From assembly GCA_013339895.1 (NCBI GenBank), contig JABACO010000012.1, forward strand, positions 6,190,248-6,254,247: a stretch of DNA of 64,000 bases, given 5' to 3'. The notes beneath the pieces are model-generated. The model saw only the letters and a program-made list of their open reading frames with translations, made no database searches and had not been told where the DNA came from. The position numbers and the translations under genes were made by a program. The DNA is from Ephydatia muelleri. Taxonomy: Eukaryota > Porifera > Demospongiae > Spongillida > Spongillidae. This document shows, in pieces, positions 48,401-60,400 of this stretch. Each line of letters begins with the position of its first letter. The first letter of the stretch is position 1.

Positions 48401-51400
48401 GCCATCATGCCAGCCGGGTGGTTTATCTTGAGTAAGCAAGGGCAAGATCTTAGCCAGAAGTTGGTCAGCATAATCTTGGCAGTTCGTGCAAGATCTTGGG
48501 CAAATTTTTTTTTGCTGGGATGACATTGACATGACCAATTGTTACGAATCCATGCAAATTGGCACTTTCATCTTTGATGGCCTGTTTCATAAATGAATAA
48601 GACCCTACCAGCTAGCTACCCTACTGAATGCATGCCCCATATATAATGCAATGCAAACTTATAATCAAGAAATCAAGGATCACTGGATGAAAAAAATAAA
48701 AAAATGAAATCACAAAAACATGGATGATTGAGGTACATGTAATCAGAATGAGAAATAAATGAAATCACTGGATGAGTGAAGTAATCAGAATGACTGGATG
48801 AATAATGAAATCACGATCGGAAATACAGTTAAAGTCACAGTCCTAAACTTAATACCCATTTGGCTAATTGAAGTCACCAGAAAGTGGAGCAACTGGAGCA
48901 GACGCAGTGCCATAATCAAATTCCGCATCATTAGCAGCAATGTCACTCAGGTCATCAGTTGATGGGTCTCCATGAAATACAGTAACAATCCATTTCTCAA
49001 ATTTTTTATGCGTCTTTTCTCTGCTTGAATCCCCAGTTGTTCGCACAAATGTTCGCTACAGTAACAAATATTAATTAACTTCAAATTGTTGCAGTTGTAT
49101 CTTACCATGAGAGCAAGATGTTTTGTATACATTTCTAAATTGTCTGCCAGACTAACTTTGTATGTTACCAGGAATCGTTCAGCAAATTGTTTAGTGTTCA
49201 TTGTCAGAAATCCCTGGCATGGCTGAGTACCAAACAGCTAGATTGTATATGGATACAGATTAAAATACATCAGTTTAAACATCATTCTTACTCGTCGCCT
49301 TTCCTCCGATCGCATATCTGCAAGTTTCTTATTGCAAAACTTCAACGCTTTCTGAAGCTTATGTGGAATAACAGCATCCACACCCATTACCCTTCCTAGC
49401 ATGTCCTGTGCATGTGGATTTGAGTTTAGGCAGACTCCTGTGCAAGTATATGAAAACTTACATTGATATCCGACTTGGATGGATCTCTTCTAACATTATT
49501 GCAGAACAACACAGCCAATTGAACACAAAGCTCCTCCTTGCATGATAAAACACAAATGTGCATAACATACATTAATACACATCCATTAACTTACTTTAAA
49601 GGAACAAGTTTCAATGGAAAAGGAAGATTCAAAAAACTTCGTCATACTTCCTGCCATCTTCTTTTGTTCTGCTTGCAACACTTCAACTATACGTCTCAAC
49701 CTTTTCAGCTCTTCGCAGATGCTTTTTAGACAAGGTTGTAGCTGATGTGGTGGAATTGTATCCAAGTTACGGTCCGAACGGTCGTATGGCGTCCTTTGAA
49801 TTTCAGATGCTGAAATTGGATCTTCAGCAGATCGTGATGTTGAAGGTACGGTGGCCATACTGGATGTTGATACAGGTATGCTAGTGCCATGATATGCTAT
49901 ACTGGATGTTCCTGATGACAAAATTGTCAGTGATGCTGACGTAGAACTGGGAGTGCCACGAATTGTTGAACCCGCACTGCCAAATCCAGCAGAAACTAAG
50001 CGATGCATACTACTATACCAGTAACAGTGATCAAAGGTGAAAGCCCGCCAACGAATAAAATTTATTAAATCATGGCCACGTGGTCGTTGGTTTATTATTA
50101 TTTTGACAACATGGCGGACGGAATAGCTGCAAACGGTTTGTTTATCATTTGAACTTTCTAAGTTTAAAGATATCGATTGTATAAGCTTTGCTAAGTAAAA
50201 GTGTACTGTCTGTTTTTGTAGAGTTCTTTTGTGACGTATGCAATCGAGGATTCATGAGCGAGAGTAATTTAGAGCGGCACTTCGGAACTGAAAGGCATCG
50301 AATTTTAGTAGAAAGTCTCTCCCACGTGTCAAAGGAGCAAAACCAACACCGCTGCTCAGAAGTACTGGTTTTCTATTAGTTCACGCGTATCTAATGACTG
50401 TATTCTTAAAAACAGGAAGGATTTATAGAAGACGTTGGAGCTGGATTTGATCGAAATGACGAGGATTGTCAATACACGTACGAGGATGGGTGCTCAGATG
50501 AAGATGAATCTGTCATTGAGTCAGGTACGCTATAATTTAAGCATCCACAGCCATTTATATTAGTCCTGAAGGTAACCACTTTGAGATTCACTGTGTTTTA
50601 TGATACTATAGATGTTGTACAACTTGCAAGGAGTTTGGAACGTTCATCTACTTGCAAACCTTTTCCAAACCTATTGTTTGCTCTCCTCTACATTCTGATT
50701 CATGGTCCTCATCCAATGGTGCGTAAATATGTACATGCTTATTATAGTAATAGACTGGTTGACATGGTTTAGGGAGAATCAAATTTATCCTTCATATGGT
50801 TCATGCTTCAAAGTGCAGGCCATTCTGTACCTAGTCTGTCTAAAGTACGGAAATTCCTCCTACCAGGATTTGTACCATCTTTGAAGGTATAGTTTATTGA
50901 AGAAATTTTAATCAGTGTTTTATTTGCTTGCAATAGTTTTTGTCCCCAGATCGTTATCCATTTTACTACAACTCTATGAGATCTACACTATCAAGCTGTC
51001 TTGGAAAAAGGAAAATTGCTCGTGATTTGACACGTTATCCAGTTGTGACCAGCATCTACAAGTACGTGTAACACCCTAACCTTTCAAGGTATCCATGCAC
51101 TGTGGCCTACATTGTTCAATTACTTCCAAAAGGCTAAAATGCATGGCCTAGCTCACAATTCCTTATCCGTATCCCTGAGTTAAAGAAGGAAACCTGGGTT
51201 CTGTTTGAACTTTTTGGTCACTGTGTGTATGCAGCAGCTGATTCAGGGCATTTCTGTGTAAATAGTGTTGGCTTTATGGGCTCTGCCATTAGGCAGAACT
51301 TACAGCATTCACCTTCACATGCAGGGAAGTATTTCATGGTAAAAGGTGGAATACAGACCCTCGCTTCTTCACACCAATGATAACTACAAATGACATCCCT

Positions 51401-54400
51401 GTCTTTCTGAGAGAGTGTGTTGCCTTTTCTCATCCTCAATTTGGAATGACCACAGCTTTTATAGTGAAGTTCTTTCAAAAGGTATGCATACATTGCCAGT
51501 TTATGCAAACATTATTGCTACTTAATTTTACTTTTTAGGGTGATGATGTTGAATTATGTTTTGAGGGAGATCTTTTGCTTGATGCCAGACAATTCAAGAT
51601 TGCTGTGCCAGATAGCACAATCTATTTTCTTCCAGTAAACACTCGTATTCTGTTTGGCCGTACTGAACAATGCATATCACTGATAACATCTGTGGAACAG
51701 AAACCAACGGACATTGTACAATGGGAGGCAGCTACTGATTCATTTAAGAGATTTTCTTCTGAGGTAAAACTTGTTTCACATTTGCATATGGTCATAAGTG
51801 TAATTTAGAGATTTGCCTGGGATAGGACGTTGTTCACTATGTCATGCAGTAAAGCATCTGATGCCAAAGAGGGGAGGGGGGATAGTGCTGCTTACGGTGT
51901 TATACACCCAAAGATAGGGTGTTGAATTTATATGGTGTGATTCAATTGACTGATGAGTTGCATACTAACTTTTATAGGAAACTGCACAATACTTGTCTCC
52001 ACATCCTTTTAAGGCAAAAGCAGCTGGACGTAGAGTTGTGACTGTACCACTTGTTTTGTTTTCTGACGACACCAGCGGAAACAAAAGTAAAAAGTGGCAT
52101 AAATTCGAAAGTTGGTCCTTTATGCTTGCTGGTCTGCCGCGGAATCTAAATGCAAAACATGAGAACATACATTTCATCTGTTGTTCTGATCAGATGGATG
52201 CATTAGGCATGAGTGGTCCAATTGCTGATGAATTGACAGGCTTAGAAATGGATGGTATTGAAGTATATGATGCATATTTGAATGAACAGGTTTTAGTCAT
52301 TGCTCCACTACTTTGCATAATTTGTGACAATCCACAAGCATCAAAGTTGGTCAATCATCTTGGTGGGTCTGCAAATAAGTACTGCAGATTCTGTATGGTA
52401 TGTTGTCTGTACATGTAGTGGACACACTATTCTATAATTTATATTTTATGTACAGGCAGACCGTGATACTTCCCCCTGTTTGGTATGTGAGGAGAGGTCC
52501 TTGCAACAGTCCCTGCAGCAGATGGAAATAATACGCTCGCAGCGTACAGAAGCACTGAGAGAGCAGCATCGAACACTTTATGGAGTTAGGGAAGTTAGCA
52601 ACCCACTGTTGCATGTACCTTCTGACCTGTACAGGTGAGAGGTTTTTCGTGTTATAATGTAACTTTAAGATATTGCCTATTCAGGTGTTTGCCTGTAGAA
52701 GCGCTACACATCATTCCCCTTGGCATTTGTAAAGCATTTTTGAAGGATGTAATGCCAAAGCTGTCGCCCACACAGAAAAGGGAAGTGCTGGCTAGGATCC
52801 GTGCATTTAATCATTCTGGATTTAAAGTCAAGATCCATGGAAACGTGTGTTATCACTACCAGTCTTTTGTCGGTAGAGACTACAAGGCATGGATGCAGAT
52901 GGCTATATTTATTCTGTCCCCTTACCTTTCAAATGGACAGTTGATTGTTCTTGTGAACTTATCTAAGGTTGGTGATGTTGAGGTAGTAGTATTTATGTTT
53001 ACTGCTTCACACAATTTGTAATATTCAGGTCTTTCAAATTGCTTACTGCAGTTTCTTTGAGTTATCCAAGGCAGAAGCATGGCACCAGATATGTGTAGAC
53101 TTTGTGCACTCTGTTCGAGACTTCATGCCTAAAATGCTCCGAAAACAGAAAGTTCATTACATCCTTCACCTAGTTCAGTGCATGCAAGACTATGGACCAT
53201 CATCTAGCTTCTGTGCTGAGCGGTTGGTGTTGTACACTATAGCACCTCTGTGTATGACTACATGTTTAAATTTTTTCCCTATTAGACCTGAATCGTTTAA
53301 CTCCAATATACGGATGCAGAATATATTTGGCAACAAGCAGGCTCCTAGCAGAGATATTGCTGTGCATTTTGCTGTGATTGAACACCTCCGCTTCGTTTGT
53401 GAAGGTGGTTATTATAATGACAAGGAAAGGTTTGTTCACACGTAACTGTGGTGCTTGCATGTAGAATGTAACAATGTATATGTGTTGCCAGTTGTGATAC
53501 AGGTCTCCATGACCTTTACTACTCAAACCAAGTCCAACGCTTTCTCAATTCAGCACCTAGTAAGGAGTTAAATGCGCACAAAGCCATATACACTGCAGCA
53601 ACAGCAAGAATGGTAGGTGATAGAGATTAGAGGAGGGTGTGGGGGAGAGAATAGCATTGGCAGATCAAGAAATAATGCTATAGGGTAGGGTACACTTGCC
53701 AGCAAAGAAGTATGGGGAGCCCTGTAATCACTCAGGGTGGATTCTCATAAGCTTTCACACATTTAATGACAGGGACGGCTTTAAAATGAATGAGGCGGGG
53801 AGGGCTGCTGGGCTCCCCAAAGCTATGCTACATGTATCTAGATCCTCCTTTGGAGAAGAGGGTGTGAAAAAGGAGGCTGGAGGGGGAGGGTGTTTGGGAT
53901 GATTTTCTTTTACACCCAGTATTTTAAAGCCATCAGGTGCGTGTGACCAGTTTATGTTTCTGAAAGTGACTATAACTGAGCTTGGAGTAGAATCGACACT
54001 TGAGCAGATTCTGAAGATGGATCCACCATATGATGTCATTGTGCACCTTGGCAGCCTTATGGATGGGAAGCTGCAACAGTTTAAAGCTGTTATGTCACAT
54101 ACGGTGGAACTAGTTCATGCAGGGGACTACATAGAACTCGATCCACCATTCTGTGAGGTATGCTACTTTTTTTAAATCCATTAATATACCACTTCATCTC
54201 TTCTAATAGTTCAAATATGGACAGCTCCTGACTACCATTAAGTCTGAGGCTGGACATACGTATTGTCTAGTACAAGGTTTTGAAGCAGTGGAGCAACCAG
54301 ATGGACAACCACTAGTTAATTCTTTTGACTGTCCACTCTACTACTTGTCAAGGAAACTTTTCACTGTGGACAGCAGTGCCATTGTTAGAGCTGTGTCAAT

Positions 54401-57400
54401 GGTTCATGAATGTGGTTCTAGCTGCAAACTACAGGATGCAGAACTTTTTCAGAACGTGGAAAGAGAAGAAATGGCTACCATGCAGTGTGTTCTTAAGCAT
54501 GACTGGACATTGCCGTTGTTCTGTTATAATGTGTACTGCATTTTATAACAATTTAAACATTAGCGCATTATTAGAACAGGTCCATAAAAGGGATTTACCA
54601 TGCCGATACGCTCTGCAATACAGACTGTGTCAGGCCCGTTATCGGTTTCGAGTCCGATTGTAACCTACATACGGAATCGGAATGTTCCCTTCGGACATGT
54701 ATCTATACGTGTAAATTTATCGGTACACATCTGTAAACAAACCGTTGCGGATTGTTTACGGTCCTGACTCGATGAAAATTTTTTGGTTGTGTACACGTGT
54801 TCAGTCTTTGATCAAGTTGTTGGTTGTATCGTATTAAGATTGTGAGCTAGGATACAACATATTGGCGACGAGGGTCAACTTCTTCTGCATTTGGTGCTGC
54901 GTTTCTACTGCGCTATATATTTTTTCAAGGTACTTTAGAGTTGTGTTGCATTGGGTATGACGGTCCACGGTAATCTAAGGGTTTTCGATCGAGATTTGGA
55001 GGATTGGGCTTCTTATTGCGAAAGGGTGGAACAGTATTTCATTGCTAATGGCATCAGTAACGCGGATAGGAAAAGAGCCATTCTACTCAGCGTTTGCGGT
55101 CCGGCTACATTTAAGTTAATTCGTAGTCTTATCGCACCGGACAAGCCTTCAGACAAATCGTTCGAGCAGATCGTCAAAGCAGTTAGTGACCATTTATGTC
55201 CCACGCCCTCCAGCATTCTTCAGCGTTTCTATTTCAATTCTTGTGTTCAGAAAGAGTCAGAATCAATTGCGCAATTTGTTGCAGAACTTCGACGTCTCGC
55301 AGTTCACTGCGAATTTGAAGGTACCTTAGAAATTATGCTTCGCGACCGCTTGGTGTGTGGGGTATGTGATCCCCAGCTTCAGAAACGGTTGTTAGCTGAA
55401 AGGCAGCTAACGTTTTCTAAGGCGCTTGAGTTGGCGCAGGCTTTTGAGTCTGCTGAAAGTAGTTCCCGTGACATTCAGGCTGTTCGCTCACCTTCCGTGC
55501 TGCTTCCTGTCCACTCTGTTGACAAGAAGGGTTTAAGTGTTCCAGATTCGGTTTCGTGTTTTCGCTGTGGGGGGAAACATTACGCCACCACTTGCAAGCT
55601 CAAGTCGGTCACTTGTAATAACTGTGGCAAGACTGGGCACATAGCTAAGGTCTGTCGTAGCAATCCTACGGGTGCCAAGTCCAGCGCAGCTCGCCAGAAG
55701 GGCAAAGCTGCTAGAGGGCACTCTTCAGAAAAAGAAGACTCGCCTCCACGGGAGGGTTCGAAGGTTCATTCGCTGTACAATTTCAGTAGCAGTTCCAACA
55801 AGTTGTTTCGCGTGACTCTCCAGGTTAACGGGGTTAACCTACCAATGGAAATTGACACTGGTGCAGCTGTTTCTATTCTTAGTGAAGCTACATACAAAAG
55901 TACGTGGTCAGCGTCTTCCAGGCCTCCATTGGCCTATTCGAACATTGTTCTCCGTACTTACTCTGGCCACAGCTTCATGTGTTGGGCAAAGTTGGGGTTA
56001 ACGTTTCTTTCCAGGGCAAGACTGCGAAATTGGATCTAATTGTCGTGTCCAACGAGGGCCCAACTTTGTTGGGCAGAGATTGGTTAGCTGCACTCGGCAT
56101 GGACATCAATAGCAACATCCACAATGTTCATTCCATTCATTCTTCTTCCCTTCAAACAATACTTGATAAACATTCGCCACTTTTCAGTGAAGATTTGGGG
56201 AAACTCAAAGGCGTTACAGTTAAACTGTTTATCGACAGATCTGTCAAGCCAGCATTTTTCAATCATAGACCAGTCCCTTTTGCCTTGCGGCAAAGGATTG
56301 AGGCCGAGCTTGACCGCCTAGAAAAGGAAGGAATAATCGAAGCTGTTCGTTTCTCAGATTGGGCGGCCCCAATCGTTCCGGTAGTTAAAAGAGACGGTTC
56401 TGTTCGTATTTGCGGTGATTTCAAACTTACTGTTAATCGTGCAACAACATTAGAGTCGTATCCGCTTCCTCGCGTTGACGAGTTGCTAGCGTCGCTTGGG
56501 AAATCTAAGGTATTCTCAAAATTGGATCTTTCCAACGCTTATCTTCAGTTGCTAGTGGATGATGAGTCCAAAGAACTTTTAACCATTTCCACACACAGGG
56601 GTCTTTACCGTTATAATCGCCTTCCTTTCGGGGTGGCTTCTGCACCCGCTATTTTTCAGCGTTCGATGGAGTCTCTTCTACGTGGTATTCCTGGCGTTTG
56701 CGTTTTTTTTTAATGACATTCTAGTTTCAGGTCCTTCTGAAAGAGACCACATTTGCAATCTGGAAAAAGTTCTCTCCTGCTTAGAGGAGTCGGGTCTCAA
56801 GCTCAAGTTATCCAAGTGTTCGTTCCTGCTTTCAAGTGTTGAATACTTGGGTCACCGTATTTCCGCTGCTGGTATTCAACCCACAGAGGACAAAAAGAAA
56901 GCTATCTTACAAGCCCCCGCTCCCAAAAACGTTACAGAACTGAAATCGTGGCTGGGGTTACTTAACTACTATAGCAAGTTTCTGCCAAATTTATCAGCCA
57001 CCCTTGCTCCTTTGTATGATCTCCTGAAAAGTCAAAGAAGTTGGAGTTGGGAGTCTTCTCAACAAGTTGCATTCTCCAAGGCTAAGGAACTGTTAATTTC
57101 TGCTTCTGTTCTCGTTCATTATGAACCTGACAGAGAGCTAGTGCTGGCATGTGATGCTTCAGAGTACGGTGTCGGAGCAGTGTTATCGCACCACTTCGAA
57201 GAAGGGTTTGATCGTCCAATTGCTTTCGCTTCGCGCACACTAGCTCCAGCTGAGCGTAAGTATTCTCAGTTAGACAAGGAAGCCTTAGCCATTGTGTTTG
57301 GGGTGGACAAGTTTCATCAGTACCTTTATGGTAGACCACTATACTTTCTGACCATAAACCTCTTCAGTGCCTCTTTGCAGTGGATCGCCCCATTCCTCAG

Positions 57401-60400
57401 ATGGTTTCGCCTAGAGTGCAGCGGTGGGCCTTACCCTGAGCGCTTTCGATTATACCATTTCGTTCAGGGCTGGCAAGTTGCAAGGAAATGCGGATGCACT
57501 GAGTCGGTTGCCGTTACAGCATTCACCAGAGGAGGTTCCCACCCCAGGGGACATGATTTTACTTCTTGAAGCATTGGATTTGAGTGAAGCACCTATTTCA
57601 GCTGCAGCAATTAACAAACTGACCGGAAAAGACCCAGTTCTTTCAAGAGTTCGTAGTGTGGTTCAGCATGGTACTTGGGATTCATTGTGTTCCGACTCAG
57701 TTTTCCAACCCTACAAGCTGCGTAGGTTGGAATTAAGTGTTCAGGATGGGTGTGTTCTCTGGGGCAGCCGTGTTGTAGTGCCGCAAGTTGCCCGGGAGGC
57801 TGTAATCAAGATTCTCCATGAGGCTCACCCCGGAATATCCCGGATGAAATCATTGGCTAGAGGAATCGTCTGGTGGCCTGGTATCGATAAGGATCTAGAA
57901 GAGAAAGTTGCTGCTTGTGAAGCATGCCAGGTCAATCACAAATCTCCAACACCAGTGCTGTTACACCCATGGGAGTTTCCCTCTCGCCCATGGTCTAGGG
58001 TACACGTGGATTTTGCTGGCCCATTCTTGGGCAAACAGTTTATTATCCTTGTTGATGCAAGCACTAAGTGGCTGGAGGTTGGCATAGTAGCAAGTCCTTC
58101 TTCACAACAAGCTGTCAAATTTCTTCATTCAGTTTTTTCCACCCATGGCCTTCCGGACATTTTAGTCTCCGACAATGGTTCTGCTTTTTCTAGCTCTGAG
58201 TTTGAAGAATTCGTAAAGCGTAATGGGTTCAGACACATCCGTGTTGCTCCATATCACCCAGCTAGCAATGGTGCTGCAGAGAGGGCTGTTCAAACATTGA
58301 AAGAGTACTTGAGCAAAACTCGTGGTGACTTGGAAACTCGCCTTAGTCGATTCCTTTTTCAGTATCGTTTAACCCCTCATACATCCACGGGGTCGTCCCC
58401 AGCAGAGTTGCTATTTGGTCGCAGACCCAAGTCTCACCTAGACTTCATTCATCCTGACCTGAGCGCAAAGGTCACTCTGCAACAGGAGCGTCAACACCTT
58501 GCTAGTGAGTCGGGCGCTTCTATTCGTGCCTTCTTATCAGGTGATAAGGTGTACGTTCGCAATTTCAGTCCTAGCACTAGCAGTTCCGTGAAATGGCTTC
58601 CTGATGTGGTCACTAGTCAAGCTGGCCCACGTTCAGTGCGTGTAGCCTTAGAAGATGGTACAGTAGTTCGCCGTCATTTTGATCATGTCAAGTTTCGTTT
58701 GTTACCACCGCCCCACCCCGACCAAAGCTCAACAGTTTCTACAGCCGGTCCTTCTGCTCAGGGGTTGGAAACCTCTACTACATGTACCAGCAGAAATTCT
58801 TCGGATGCTAAAGTTAGTAAGCCATTGTCGGCACCCGTGCCTACTCCTGCACAACTTCCCAAGATTCATCGCTCAAGCCGTATCAAGAATGCTCCACAAC
58901 GGTTTTGAAATTTTGTGTTGTTATTTTGTTATTTTTATTTTTTTGTAAGGGGGGGAGAAGTGTTATGTATTGCGGTTATCTCTAGAACATTCATTACCAC
59001 TAAACAGGTTTCTCCAGTTATAGATCCGGTTTTGCCGGTTGATGGATTGATATGCCATTGTGTGTATGTTGTGCCTCAGTTGTACACGTGTTCAGTCTTT
59101 GATCAAGTTGTTGGTTGTATCGTATTATGATTGTGAGCTAGGATACAACAGCTTATGCGCAGTATTAGATTGGCTGTGGGTATAGCATCTAGTTAAAGCA
59201 GTGCACAACATGGGTTGTGTGGTTCAATCAGATTGACCCTAATAGGGCAAATGCGATGCAAGAATGATGATATAGTGAGGGGCTAATTGGCTTAAATGCT
59301 AGAATTACTGAAATTTGAAGTAAACATAATTTTTATAATTATTTCCTCTAATGTGACCTATACTCCAGTTGATAAGATACAGACTGTATGCTGTAGGTAC
59401 ACGTGTATAGATCAGCTGTATAACACATACACAACACCTGCACATGCATATGCATTTTTCAACCTGCGTTGTTACCCAATGTTGGGCCTCAATGCATAAT
59501 ACAAACATGGATATCATGGTTCCTATGAAGCCCAAATAGAATTGCAATTCATTTATAAAATTGAAGAGGGCATTCTTTGTGACTCTCTTTATTTCTATTG
59601 TTTTCTCTTCACATTGCAGTAATTGGTGGCATTGTTGCTGGTGCTGGTGTCCTTATCCTGACTTCCATTCTGCTTTTGGCTGCAGTGTTGTGCTGTCGTC
59701 AACGAAGGAAATGTATGTACTTTTCATATGCTATTTGTATGCAACTCAACATACCATCCATGTGTCTTCCACGACACATTTTGAGTGATCATACTTCTTA
59801 ATTGCGCATATTGAGTGATCATGTGCTCATTAATTGAACACAATTTCTAAAATACACGACCTTGTTAATAAACTTCTGTATAACCTTTTCGACATGGTTT
59901 CAATGTCTATATCCTTCCTCTTTATAGCACAAACGTGTATACTAGCACTTCTTATATATGTTCTGTATGCTCTGGGCTTAACAACTTCCACTGAAATTTG
60001 TAGCAGTTAATTTGAAGTGTGAAGTTCAGTACTTATTTAATCAGGTGGGCTTGTCCCACAATCACTACAACATGCGTAAATGTAGTATACATGTAGGCTC
60101 ATGTTTGAGGGAAATAATTCATTATCTTGTATGATGGCACATTTGGTGCACACCAATTATGAAAATTCAAAGATAGATCCCTCTTATAAATGTGAAATGT
60201 ACAACTTCAATGCAGCACAGTTTTACATTACTGTGGTTGAGCCCCCCCCCCCCCCCCCCCCCCCCCAAAATGCGGACACTTTTTGGATCGTATTAACTCT
60301 TTGAACGCCAAATGTGTATATGCATGCATGCATACACAACTGTAGCACCATTCATGCATGGGTTAGATATTGTGTGCAAAAATGTGCTGAATAGTCACAA

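Larger units (their letters stand above)
48089..54789. mobile_element. Complete Plavaka-like DNA transposon, 6.7 kb
   Basis: The left end CAACCAAAAAAAT and right end ATTTTTTGGTTG form ~12-bp terminal inverted repeats, flanked by TGTACA on both sides (48083-48088 and 54790-54795); a 7-bp reading TGTACAC is equally possible. Subterminal regions of about 250 bases at each end are rich in CCGATA, CGGAA and ATTCCG motifs in both orientations. The inside carries two divergent multi-exon genes: a transposase (+) and an unrecognised protein (-), whose starts are about 100 bases apart. No copy-disabling change was seen in either reconstructed gene. The element sits inside the 5' LTR of a Ty3/Gypsy element, so it is the youngest of the nest. 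The superfamily call (EnSpm/CACTA-related, Plavaka) comes from protein motifs; the target-site length differs from the 3 bp of classic CACTA elements. Confidence 0.88.
47964..59150 (+). mobile_element. Ty3/Gypsy (Mag/K02A2.6-like) LTR retrotransposon, interrupted by a DNA transposon
   Basis: A + strand LTR element in the large intron of the Ig-FN3 gene. Its own length is about 4.5 kb once the 6.7-kb insertion in its 5' LTR is set aside. LTRs are about 190 bases; the flanks GCTTG / GCTTA suggest an imperfect 5-bp target duplication. Parts: primer-binding-site position at 54860 (TATTGGCGACGAGGG, as in this group); gag about 54960-55750 with two zinc knuckles (CFRCGGKHYATTC, CNNCGKTGHIAKVC); protease about 55800-55900 (EIDTGAAVSIL); RT about 56200-56830; RNase H about 57100-57360; integrase about 57750-58450 (VDFAGPF, PYHPASNGAAERAVQTLK); purine tract GTAAGGGGGGGAGAAG before the 3' LTR. 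The standard order is RT then integrase. The LTRs differ at about three positions, so it is young; it carries about two breaks and is treated as a fossil. Confidence 0.92.

Noticed and set aside
53696-54039. Open frames on both strands between transposase exons
   Set aside because: The + frame lies in the intron between the exons ending at 53612 and starting at 53930; the - frame is largely antisense to the latter exon.
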